Source: Fremontodendron californicum (lineage: Eukaryota; Streptophyta; Magnoliopsida; Malvales; Malvaceae). Taken from it: DNA of 64,000 nt. The position numbers were made by a program, and so were the translations under genes. A model generated the notes under the pieces. That model did not search any database, had not been told where the DNA came from, and saw only the letters and a list, made by a program, of their open reading frames with translations. Location: the NCBI GenBank assembly GCA_030761205.1, contig JAULJL010000002.1, positions 21,741,010 to 21,805,009 of the forward strand, in the 5' to 3' direction. This document shows positions 37,951-48,113 of this stretch, piece after piece (within the stretch, counting starts at the first letter, position 1; each line of letters opens with the position of its first letter).

Positions 37951-38312
37951 CAGCCAACTTGATGGTCGATTTCGTCAATGTTGGAGGCCTGATCTGATCA
38001 CATGGTCTTCGAAAAAAAGGTTCCCCTATCAGTTACGGATCCATAGCCGTTGGAATCAGCTCATTTGCTGATGTGGATAAGCAGATATGGGCAAAATACG
38101 AAAACATGTCAGCACAGACGTCATTGCACATCAGCCAACTTGATGGTCGATTTCGTCAATATTAGAGGCCTGATCTGATCATATGGTCTTCTAGACAAAG
38201 GTTCCCGTATCAGTTACGGATCCATAGCCATTGGAATCAGCTCATTTGCTGATGTGGATAAGCAGATATGGGCAAAATACGAAAACAGGTCAGCACAGAC
38301 GTCATTGCACAT
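37951..38312 (-). promoter_or_regulatory. Duplicated 181-bp U3 unit with TGACG motif
   Basis: The string cagccaacttgatggtc starts at 37951, 38132 and 38313, giving two full 181-bp units where LTR type 1 has one. Each unit carries gacgtcat (38117-38124 and 38298-38305), which on the minus strand includes TGACG, the core bound by TGA-class bZIP factors. It lies upstream of the TATA box in the transcription direction. Enhancer function is inference. Confidence 0.65.
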
Positions 38313-38665
38313 CAGCCAACTTGATGGTCAATTTCGCTAGGGAAAACGACTCCGTTTCAAGAAGTATAAAACATGAAAAAGATAGATATGCCTCTTAGCT
38401 TTGCACGGCTGCAAATTTCAGCCTTATTGCTTCAGTGAAACTCTAGATATAGCTGATATGGAAAAATGTGTCGGAACTGGAACTGAACTGGATTTGCCCT
38501 TAATTCTAGTAATCTGAAATCACTCAAAGAAACTTGTGAAAAACACCAAATTACATAAAAATATAAAAGATCATAAACACAATTAGACTAAACAATAATA
38601 ACTCGTATTTGACACAAAACAATAATAAAACATAACTAAAAACTATATAATTATACGAGTTATCA

Positions 38666-40767
38666 CACCCCCACACTTAGATTGTTGCTAGTCCCTAGCA
38701 ACGACTCAATAAAAATAAAATAAGAAAATCTAATCTAATCCATTTTCGTAGGAAATCACGGTGGCACTTAGCATGTGACACAAGCCTTTAAACCCCTAGG
38801 TGTCCCTAGTGGACGAGTTTAGTCTCGTGAGGGTTTACTAGAATGATACCCACAAACATTGAAAAACTAAAATATAAATAAACTACATATACTAAAAATA
38901 TTTACTCCTAATCCTTTCAATACAAATTAGAGACAATATTTGAACAAGTCTTATAAACTAATCAATAGCTTAAAAAATTTCACAAAAAATCATGCTTGAA
39001 TGTAAATTGTTTGAGTTAAGCCAATATTAGCATAACATATCTCAATCAAAATAGTGCATGTTCAAATTTAATCTCAACTTCTCACATGGGATACTCTCTT
39101 GATTTTCACTCTTTAAAGTAGTGGTAAAGTGTTTACACTCAATCAATCTCATGAAAACAGTTCTACCATATGCTTGCTTGTCCACCTATTCTCCACTATT
39201 TAGATCATACAACTTCATAAATCAAGAGGTCTTTATTCAAGGTTGTAATGGGGCCAAAGGGTTATAATGTGGTTAAAGAACAAAAGGATAAAGATATCAC
39301 AAAGGTTCCAAAGAGTTCATAGATTTTAGAGACATAATAAGATCATACAAATAAAACTTCTCAAAACTCTTATAAAGCACATAATAACATAGGCTAAATA
39401 TTCATGTTGAGCCTTTGCATCATTCTAACCAACTTTGTAACATCTTTTTCTAGAAGTTCAAGAGAAGATTCTTTTTTTTTTTTTTTTTTTTAATATGGGA
39501 ATGTATTTGACAATGATCCCTTTTTTTTTTTCTCTTGACTTTTGCCTCTCTCTTCCCCCACACTTATCTTTCGTTCTAACCCAAATTTTCAAAAAGTATC
39601 CCTTGTTTTTGCAATATGTCTCAAAATATATAATCCATCTTTAGAACAAGGGTAAGGATATAAGTATATTTAGGCTAGGTGTAAGTTCTGGTTACCAATA
39701 AAATAGCATATTTAATGTAGGCTCAAATTGGCTCACTAGTGGGGATGTTCTCTTAGAACATTAATAAGGGATGGCTGTTTGGCTCTGGTTATAATCCTAA
39801 TGCCTCTATCATATTCATGTTGTCACATGTATCAATATAGTATCAAACGGTTTAAAGCAAGTTCTAGAGAATCATGTAATCATAAGAGCACTCAAGAAAG
39901 AAATTAGATTGATTTGTATAATGCATCAATCATTATAGGCTCAAAAACTCACAAGGATGATTATACAAGTCAGATTAAGTCTAAACATGCTTCTTTCTCA
40001 ATCAACATATCATATTAACATTGGCTCATAAAAAGGTTGATATCAAGCTCAATTCTCATGAAAATCTTCTCACTAATAAATCTGTTTTAGACTTATGCAA
40101 TTCATATCTCATCATTATATTAAAAAGGAACTAGAACACATTAAAATAATAATAATAATAAAGACTCATAAAAAAACAATAGTAGACAAAAATAAAAGAA
40201 ATCCTAAATCGTTCCCCCCACACTTAATTCTTACATTGTCCTCAATGTAAGTCTATTAACCCAAATGAAAGAATCATGTGTAAGAGAAAAGAACTAATAA
40301 CATAAGAATAGGAATAACTAAGACTCAAAACAAAACAAACTCATGCAACCTAATTAATCCTAAAATACTAAACAAAAATTGACAAGTAAACATAAAAAGA
40401 TTAAAATCAAACTGACAAGGTATGTCTCAAGTCTCCCTTACTCAGACCTTGTTCAGAATGAATACTTCTAAATTGCTTAAAACACAACAAACTTTTTTTT
40501 TTTGAAAGAAGAAATCAAACTGACAAGGTATGTCTCAAGTCTCCCTTACTCAGACCTTGTTCAGAATGAATACTTCTAAATGGCTTAAAACACATCAAAT
40601 TTTTATTTTTTTTTAAATTAGCAAAATATGTCCCTTACCCCCTACTAAAGATAGAATTTAGGAGATATTACCTGCAGAGGTTGCTAACCACTTATTATAA
40701 CTGAGACACAACAAACAAAATGTTAGATAATGTCACAAAGACAGAGTGCAATCCACTCCTTGCTCGT
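38666..40767 (-). other. Chimeric 3' UTR (B-type then A-type)
   Basis: From 38666 to about 39100 it carries the variants of the B copy (43000-43265: gggtttactagaatg, ctcacatgggatactctctt). From about 39160 on it carries those of the A copy (gaaaacagttctacc, ctatttagatcatac). It ends in the LOG tail plus ctcgt (40733-40767), exactly as the A flank does at 36605. Confidence 0.9.
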
Positions 40768-42827
40768 TGATGCACCCAAAAGAGTGTATCTTATTTAACC
40801 TTGCACTAAAAAAGATCAATTGTAAGTATAATGATTAGCAAGAGTCGAGTCCTCAGGGATTGGGTTTTAATTTATGAGTTATTAGTTTATAACTTACGTT
40901 CAAAGAAAACAATAAAAGAAAAGGGGTTTTTGAAGCCAGATTTAAACTAAGTAAATAATAAGAATAAGATGCAAGGCGGTATAACCAGCCAATAAAAATA
41001 TATATACTAAATTAGGAGGTATAACCAGCCAATAAAAATATATATACTAAATTAGGCGGTATAACCAGCCAATAAAAATAAAACAAAGTTAATATACAAA
41101 TTAGGCGGTATAACCAGCCAATAAAAATAAATATAAAAAATAAGCAAACTAAAAGTAAGAAAACAAGTAAGTAAGAAGAATTAAATATGAAAAATATGGT
41201 TAAGGTTTCATTCTCCACCACTAGACATCATTAAGAATCAATTTCAGATCTATCAATATCAACCAACTATCAAAGTTAACAACCGTAGATAACAACAAGC
41301 TCTGTTACCCCAATCTTTCCTTAGTTTGTCGTTAAATAGAACAAGCTCTCTATTTAATCTCTAACCATTAAACAACCTAGAATAAGCTCTCTAAATTCAA
41401 TTTAATGGCAGCTTTATGATGAGAAAGATAGGTTGATCTAAGCAACAAACACATAAGCTCGGATTGTTCAACTTAGGTTATGTTCCACTTTGCAATTATT
41501 GAAAACTTGACCATAATCATTAATCACAAATTGCCACTTATGAATAGGAAATCAAGACAATTACACGGATCAAGACTCCTAAACTAGCAATAGATAATTA
41601 TCAAGATCTATCTAGTTGTACACCTAAATAAATCTAGACAACATCATGAACAATTCTTGTAGAAGAACATAAGCAACTTTGATAGAAAATTAATGATAGA
41701 TAGAATCTGAAAATCAATCACAAAACATGTCTAGGGCTTTGAAATCACCCTTAACCAAATAGAAGTTTAGCCTAGCATAGGCATTATAAACATAAAATTA
41801 AATAGAATCTAAGAAGAAAATAAAAGAAAGAAAGAAGAAGAAGAAGAATATTAATTATCCAACCTCTTGCTCTTTCTAAAGAAAAACAAAACTAGAGAAA
41901 AGAAAGAAGAAGAAAACTTAGAGAATTTTATTACAATGGCTAATATCCTACCTATCTACAATATCCTCCTCTACAATCATCCAAGGCCCTCTATTTATAC
42001 ACATTTTGGAAGGCTAAATGACAAGAGACAAGCTTTACAAATTTCAAAGGTAGGTATAATAGGTGGGTGAATTTTTCTAACAATTTTCGTCATATTGTAT
42101 GACAATTTTGATCAGCCAACTTGATGGTCGATTTCGTCAATGTTGGATGCCTGATCTGATCACATGGTCTTCGAAAAAAAGGTTCCCCTATCAGTTACGG
42201 ATCCATAGCCGTTGGAATCAGCTCATTTGCTGATGTGGATAAGCAGATATGGGCAAAATACGAAAACATGTCAGCACAGACGTCATTGCACATCAGCCAA
42301 CTTGATGGTCGATTTCGTCAATATTAGAGGCCTGATCTGATCATATGGTCTTCTAGACAAAGGTTCCCGTATCAGTTACGGATCCATAGCCATTGGAATC
42401 AGCTCATTTGCTGATGTGGATAAGCAGATATGGGCAAAATACGAAAACAGGTCAGCACAGACGTCATTGCACATCAGCCAACTTGATGGTCAATTTCGCT
42501 AGGGAAAACGACTCCGTTTCAAGAAGTATAAAACATGAAAAAGATAGATATGCCTCTTAGCTTTGCACGGCTGCAAATTTCAGCCTTATTGCTTCAGTGA
42601 AACTCTAGATATAGCTGATATGGAAAAATGTGTCGGAACTGGAACTGAACTGGATTTGCCCTTAATTCTAGTAATCTGAAATCACTCAAAGAAACTTGTG
42701 AAAAACACCAAATTACATAAAAATATAAAAGATCATAAACACAATTAGACTAAACAATAATAACTCGTATTTGACACAAAACAATAATAAAACATAACTA
42801 AAAACTATATAATTATACGAGTTATCA
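40768..42827 (-). mobile_element. LTR type 2 of element B, middle copy
   Basis: 2060 bp, nearly identical to 36606-38665 (I see one substitution, gttggatgcc versus gttggaggcc). On the minus strand it starts at 42827. Its TATA-type box is the complement of 41989-41999. Confidence 0.9.
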
Positions 42828-44916
42828 CACCCCCACACTTAGATTGTTGCTAGTCCCTAGCAACGACTCAATAAAAATAAAATAAGAAAATCTAATCTAA
42901 TCCATTTTCGTAGGAAATCACGGTGGCACTTAGCATGTGACACAAGCCTTTAAACCCCTAGGTGTCCCTAGTGGACGAGTTTAGTCTCGTGAGGGTTTAC
43001 TAGAATGATACCCACAAACATTGAAAAACTAAAATATAAATAAACTACATATACTAAAAATATTTACTCCTAATCCTTTCAATACAAATTAGAGACAATA
43101 TTTGAACAAGTCTTATAAACTAATCAATAGCTTAAAAAATTTCACAAAAAATCATGCTTGAATGTAAATTGTTTGAGTTAAGCCAATATTAGCATAACAT
43201 ATCTCAATCAAAATAGTGCATGTTCAAATTTAATCTCAACTTCTCACATGGGATACTCTCTTGATTTTCACTCTTTAAAGTAGTGGTAAAGTGTTTACAC
43301 TCAATCAATCTCATGAAAACACTTCTACCATATGCTTGCTTGTCCACCTATTCTCCACTAAAAGATCATGCAACTTCATAAATCAAGAGGTCTTTAATCA
43401 AGGTTGTAATGGGGCCAAGGGGTTTGTAATGTGGTTGAAGAACAAAAGGATAAAGATATCACAAAGGTTCCAAAGAGTTCATAAAGTTTAGAGACATAAA
43501 AAGATTATACAAAGAAACTTCTCAAAACTCTTTACAAGTACATAGTCACCTAGGCCGGATATTCATGTTGGGCCTTTTCTTCATTCTAAACAACTTTGTA
43601 ACATCTTTTTCTTTTTCCACAAATTCAAGAGATGATTCATTTTTTTTTATATAGGAATGTATTTGCCAGTATTCCATTTCTTTTTCTCTTGACTTTTCTT
43701 TTCTTTTCCCCCCACACTTATTTCTTGTTTCTAACCAAAAAATATCCCTTGTCTTTGCAACTTGTCTCAAATCATGCTAATTCATCTTTGGAACAAAGGT
43801 AAAGATATAAGTATATTTAGGTTAGGGACAAGTTATGGTTACCAAAGAGATAGCTTATTCAATGTAGGCTCAAATTGGTTCACTAAGGGTGTGTTCTCTT
43901 GGAACATCAATAAGGGATGGTTGTTTGGCCCTGGCTAAAAATCCTAATGCCTCTATCATATTCATGTTGTCACATGCATCAATATAGTCTCAAACAGTTT
44001 AAAGCAAGTTCTAGAGAATCATGTAATCATAAGAGCACTCAAGAAAGAAATTAGATTGATTTGTATAATGCATCAATCATTTTAGGCTCAAAAACTCACA
44101 AGAATGATTATACAAGTCAGATTAAGTCTAAACATGCTTCTTTCTCAATCAACATATCATATTAACATTGGCTCATAAAAAGGTTGACATCAAGCTCAAT
44201 TCTCATGAAAATCTTCTCACTAATAAATATGTTTTAAACTTATGCAATTCATATCTCATCATTGTATTAAAAAGGAACTAAAACACACTAAAAAATAATA
44301 ATAATAAAGACTCATAAAAAAAATAGTAGACAAAAATAAAAGAAATCCTAAATCATTCCCCCCACACTTAATTCTTACATTGTCCTCAATGTAAGTCTAT
44401 TAACCCAAATGAAAGAATCATGTGTAAGAGAAAAGAACTAATAACATAAGAATAGGAATAACTAGACTCAAAACAAAACAAACTCATGCAACCTAAATAA
44501 TCCTAAAATACTAAACAAAAATGAACAAGTAAACGTAAAAAGATTAAAATCAAACTGACAAGGTATGTCTCAAGTCTCCCTTACTCAGACCTTGTTCAGA
44601 ATGAATACTTCTAAATTGCTTAAAACACAACAAACTCTTTTTTTTTTTTTTTTTGAAAAGAAGAAATCAAACTGACAAGGTATGTCTCAAGTCTCCCTTA
44701 CTCAGACCTTGTTCAGAATGAATACTTCTAAATGGCTTAAAACACAACAAATTATTATTTTTTTTTAAATTAGCAAAATATGTCCCTTACCCCATACTAA
44801 AATATGACATTGTCCCCAATGTCAAATTTTAAAGGTAGGATTTAGGAGATATTACCTGCAGAGGTTGCTAACCACTTATTATAACTGAGACACAACAAAC
44901 AAAATGTTAGATAATG
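42828..44916 (-). other. 3' UTR of element B
   Basis: Homologous to 34509-36570 of element A but more diverged from it than the chimeric copy is. The PPT lies at the complement of 42828-42842, with a second PPT-like block near 44357 and a direct duplication at about 44545-44760. It is non-coding. Confidence 0.8.
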
Positions 44917-45564
44917 TCACAAAGACAAAGTGCAATCCACTCCTTGCTCGTCCATATCTCTTTTTCTTTTTCCGAGCGTTTGCGAAACAACCGTAGCAGA
45001 TAAATACTCATAAGCTTGGAGCTTTTTGAGTAAATCTTCAATTGTTGTAGCAGAAATTATGGTTCTCCTTGCCTCTGAAAACATGAATCCATTATGCACA
45101 GCATTATCTAAATATGAAAGCAAATTACTAAAATAACCATTAATATTAAGCAAACCAATGGGTTTCTTATTTGTGACCAAAGATGACCAAGAAGCCACGC
45201 AAGCTATTTCTTCCAATGTACCCAGACCTCCTTGTAAAACAATGAATGCATCGGCAGAATGGTACATGATTGTCATCCGTTCAGGGATACTCCAGACTTG
45301 TATTTCCTTACCCACGGTAGGTCCACAAAAACTTGTGAATAGTTTTGGCACGATTCCTAGAACTGGACTTCCTCCGGCGTGTGCTGCTGTAGCGACTGCT
45401 CCCATTAAACCCGTACTACCGCCTCCATAAATCAACTGGATCTTTTGTTGGGCAAGTATTACTCCAACTCTTATGGCTTCATCAGCGAATATGTTATTTT
45501 TCCCTGGATAAGCACCTCCAAAAACACAAATTTTTTTAATGCGTTGGGACAAAGTACTTTCCAT
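44917..45564 (-). CDS. LOG-like: LOG-type cytokinin-activating enzyme, captured copy in B
   Basis: 215 aa, the usual LOG length. Members hydrolyse cytokinin riboside 5'-monophosphates to free cytokinin and ribose 5-phosphate, in cytosol and nucleus. Visible: KICVFGGAYPGK (11-22), a GGGSTGLMG loop (47-55), ER at 95-96, then QGGLGTLEE (111-119). The family signature is PGGxGTxxE, so this copy has Gln for the first Pro, which may damage the active site. A lysine/arginine cluster lies near the C-terminus. I chose the ATG at 45564 because residues upstream (open to 45618) are low-complexity. Plant LOG genes have introns; none interrupt this frame, suggesting capture of a spliced transcript. It lies 377 bp after the NABP-like gene, in the retroelement's sense orientation. 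Confidence 0.85.
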   Translation of the reverse strand: MESTLSQRIKKICVFGGAYPGKNNIFADEAIRVGVILAQQKIQLIYGGGSTGLMGAVATAAHAGGSPVLGIVPKLFTSFCGPTVGKEIQVWSIPERMTIMYHSADAFIVLQGGLGTLEEIACVASWSSLVTNKKPIGLLNINGYFSNLLSYLDNAVHNGFMFSEARRTIISATTIEDLLKKLQAYEYLSATVVSQTLGKRKRDMDEQGVDCTLSL

Positions 45565-45941
45565 TTTTTTTTCTTTTTTTTTTCTTTTTTTCGAGTGCCT
45601 GAAAGAGAATGAGTACATGGTGTAGTATATAGAGGACTGAGTAGTGAATCAGACAAGAGTAATAATGTCGCCGAAAGTGTATCTGACCTGTCAGAAGAAA
45701 ATGTTAACCTAACAAAAGATTTTTGCGTGATTTCAGGAAGAAAATCAAAAAGAGAAGAAAAATCAATAGTAAAAGACAAATAAAAAAATTGAGAATAATT
45801 ACACAAATCGAATAACACGTAAATTAAACCGAAATAAAGTTATTGCAAATCAAACCAAAAGCTGAGAAGTCATTTATTGTAGTTGTGATTGTGGCTCACA
45901 TCTTCCTCTGGTTTTACGTCCAGAAACGGCTTAAACGCCTT
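45565..45941 (-). other. Spacer between captured NABP-like and LOG genes
   Basis: This holds the probable 5' untranslated leader of the LOG transcript, pyrimidine-rich on the sense strand. Element A keeps the LOG-proximal part but replaces about 130 bases of the rest with a short duplicated patch. Confidence 0.5.
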
Positions 45942-46478
45942 CTATGAGTCGAGGATATGCTTCCCATCCAGTTTTCTTACAAGCTGGCAAACAGGGTCTT
46001 TTAACATCAGATTCCCAAGATGTTGCCATTCCCTTTGGAATTGCGGCCATAAATCAAGAATTTCTCTTTGTACGTCCCCACTAGGATGCGTCTCAAGAGA
46101 AAGTTGGATATTACCCAAATTCTCCTTACTCAGTCCATCCTTAATGAATTCAATTTTATCATCTCGATTAGAGGACGGAATCCCAATAGAATGACATTTA
46201 CCGTTACACGTCCATCGTGCACATTTGTGGCAGTTTGAACCCATGCGCTCTGCTCGTCGCTTCTTCGCAAAAGTGCTTCTACCTGTACCTGGTAAATGCA
46301 AAACAGGAAGATATTCATCTTCACGTACCTTGGCTTCAATTATCCAACGTATGTCGTCAGGAATCCCTTTGTGCATAAGCATTCTTAATCTTTCAAATTG
46401 AACTTGGTAAAGCTTCAGTAAAATATTTCGAGGAAAAGGAGGAAATCGTTTCTGCAATCTTGTGAGAATATCATCCAT
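45942..46478 (-). CDS. Cysteine-rich basic protein, plant-virus NABP-like
   Basis: 178 aa, intact frame from ATG 46478. The N-terminal 60 residues look helical and amphipathic. Residues about 65-80 read GRSTFAKKRRAERM, followed by C-x2-C-x4-C-x3-C (CHKCARWTCNGKC), then GIPSS and an FIKDGL block. A basic stretch next to a four-cysteine zinc-binding motif is the arrangement of the small nucleic-acid-binding proteins of carlaviruses and vitiviruses (Viral_NABP family), which bind RNA and in some viruses suppress RNA silencing. The last 70 residues have no counterpart I recognise. It could be an endogenised viral gene or a host gene with a similar finger. Family assignment is from memory of the motif; the function here is inference. 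Confidence 0.55.
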   Translation of the reverse strand: MDDILTRLQKRFPPFPRNILLKLYQVQFERLRMLMHKGIPDDIRWIIEAKVREDEYLPVLHLPGTGRSTFAKKRRAERMGSNCHKCARWTCNGKCHSIGIPSSNRDDKIEFIKDGLSKENLGNIQLSLETHPSGDVQREILDLWPQFQREWQHLGNLMLKDPVCQLVRKLDGKHILDS

Positions 46479-46524
46479 CCTGAAAAAAAAAATGAAAAAA
46501 ATTGAAAGAGAAATTGGAAGAGAA

Positions 46525-46533
46525 ATTTATATA
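46525..46533 (-). promoter_or_regulatory. TATA-type box upstream of NABP-like gene
   Basis: The complement reads TATATAAAT, ending about 47 bases before the ATG at 46478. The same box is kept in element A (51637-51645). It may be a promoter brought in with the cassette; alternatively it is chance in AT-rich DNA. Confidence 0.4.
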
Positions 46534-47016
46534 CAATATCAGTTTTGTGGGTAGCTGATGGAACCGATTTAAATAATCACGGAGTACCGTTATCCGCCAT
46601 TTAACCGGGGTTAAAAAAATTAAAAATTATATTTACATCTAGTTATTTTCAAAACAAGGATCAGAAAGAAAAACAGCATAAAAAGACTCAAAAACAAAAC
46701 ACTCTAAATAAAATCCTAAATTCTTCCCCCCACACATAATTCTTACATTGTCATTAATGTAATGCTATTAATCCCCCAATGCAAGAATTATATGTAAGAG
46801 AAAAGAACTATTAAACAAAAGAAACTTATGCAGCCTAAATGAACTTAAAAGCAGTAAACACAATTAACAAAGAAACATAAGAAATAAAATAAAAACAATA
46901 AAAATAATAAAAGAAAAAGGAAAAGAAAGAGAAAGCAAATCTGAATATGGAAGGTTGGCAATTTCATCTTTAATTGGGCTGCCTTCCCAATTAACACTTG
47001 AGTTAGTGTTTTGAAT
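46534..47016 (-). other. Spacer between gag fragment and captured cassette
   Basis: The cassette-proximal part (to about 46640) is shared with element A (51646-51780) and includes an accgttatccgccatttaac string. The remainder is AT-rich and carries another PPT-like ccccccacacataatt block with a hairpin near 46725-46765. No gene is visible. Confidence 0.5.
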
Positions 47017-47955
47017 CTAACCAACACCCTTTCTTGGCTTTTTAGGCTTGTCAGGCTCATACAATAAATTTCCCAAATTTATGCGTTTGAGAGGAAGCTT
47101 TCTTTGCACAACAGTGGATGCATTCTCCATTACAAGTATTATTCCATCATCCTTGGTGGTGCATATCTCATCGAGGAATGGTGCATCTTTTGGTACTTGT
47201 TGAATGACATCCACAAACAAACTGTTTAAGGTTTCCAGCGTGTCTTGTTCATGTTCATCCTCCTTGAACTTTGCGAATCTACTAGGAAAAGGTGGATAAG
47301 AAACATTAGTAAAAATTGGAATCTCAAACGTTACCTCAGGTGCCGAAATACTCTTATTTGGATCTGTGGCTATATTATCCTCAAGAATAGAATCCATCTC
47401 TAATTTTGTCTCATCCTCATCTTGTTCCTCATTCCTGAAGGTCACAATAGTAGCATTCTCCTTTGGGTTAATCATCGTTTGGGCAGGGAGTTCTTCAGAT
47501 CTTTGTGCTACCCATCCCACCATACTACTAGCCAATTGGCTCGTTTGCTTTTCCAAACTCTGGATGCTTGCCCTTGTTTCCTGTTGAAATTGCAAAGTAT
47601 TAGTAACAAGAGAATAGACAAGATCTTCTAAAGAAGTACCTGAGTTTTGAGTCATATGTGATGGCTGAAAAAGATCTGATTCTTGAGACCATGATTGATT
47701 GAAGATAGATGGATGAGTGTAACTGGCATAAGGATCTACTTCTTGGAAATTTTTTGAGTAGCCATAATTAGTATGATCCCACCATCCCTCATGGTAAGTG
47801 TTTGAGTAATGATCATGTAGTTGGTCTTGGAACACTAGATGGCCTTGACATCCTCCCATGGCAAATTGTTGAACTGGGAAGGTGAGATTGGCTTGTTGAT
47901 TCTCCATGTTCATGTATGCCACCAACTCTTCAAGTGTTAGATTGCTCAATTCCAT
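47017..47955 (-). CDS. gag C-terminal fragment of element B, 312 aa
   Basis: The frame is open from 48165, but ATG 47955 (MELSNLTLEELVAYM) is the likely start because upstream residues are translated leader. The middle resembles the linker between gag and protease in Athila/Tat polyproteins: LEDLVYSLVTNTLQFQQETR, ASIQSLEKQTSQLASSM, then LPAQTMINPKENA, and a PPFPSRFAKFKEDEHEQ block like that preceding the protease. The capsid core, zinc knuckle and protease are absent. It may act as a dominant or accessory gag piece or be a non-functional remnant. Confidence 0.65.
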   Translation of the reverse strand: MELSNLTLEELVAYMNMENQQANLTFPVQQFAMGGCQGHLVFQDQLHDHYSNTYHEGWWDHTNYGYSKNFQEVDPYASYTHPSIFNQSWSQESDLFQPSHMTQNSGTSLEDLVYSLVTNTLQFQQETRASIQSLEKQTSQLASSMVGWVAQRSEELPAQTMINPKENATIVTFRNEEQDEDETKLEMDSILEDNIATDPNKSISAPEVTFEIPIFTNVSYPPFPSRFAKFKEDEHEQDTLETLNSLFVDVIQQVPKDAPFLDEICTTKDDGIILVMENASTVVQRKLPLKRINLGNLLYEPDKPKKPRKGVG

Positions 47956-48090
47956 CGTTTTTTTTTTTATTATTTTTTTTATTTTTTTTTTCAAAATTTG
48001 ATAAGAAAAACCCGTATGTACAAGAAAACAAAACTCATTAGAACTGAAAATAAGAATAAACCAAGTAACAAATAAACTAAAGAAAACAAT

Positions 48091-48107
48091 CCCCGGCAAC
48101 GGCGCCA
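48091..48107 (-). other. Primer binding site of element B, tRNA-Asp
   Basis: The complement of ccccggcaacggcgcca is TGGCGCCGTTGCCGGGG, matching the 3' end of tRNA-Asp. It lies six bases inside the 5' LTR boundary at 48114. Confidence 0.9.
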
Positions 48108-48113
48108 AAAATT

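Larger units (their letters stand above)
36606..38665 (-). mobile_element. LTR type 2 of element B, outer 3' copy
   Basis: On the minus strand it starts TGATAACTCG at 38665 and ends GGGTGCATCA at 36606. The TATA-type box is the complement of 37827-37837. It shares with the middle copy (40768) the variants that separate both from the 5' LTR (for example aggaggtat near 36854 and ttcgaaaa near 38009). Confidence 0.9.

Noticed and set aside
36606..42827. Two independent insertions of type 2 elements at the same CTCGT site
   Set aside because: Near-identity of the two LTRs and a single B-to-A switch inside the intervening 3' UTR are explained by one crossover; two insertions would not produce the mosaic.
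45158..46194. Plus-strand open frames opposite LOG and the NABP-like gene
   Set aside because: These are shadows of the minus-strand genes; their residues show no family features.
44917..46478. LOG and NABP-like genes as resident host genes interrupted by retroelements
   Set aside because: Both occur twice, in matching order and orientation, within the PBS-to-PPT span of two related elements, and lack introns. That fits cargo, not a host locus.
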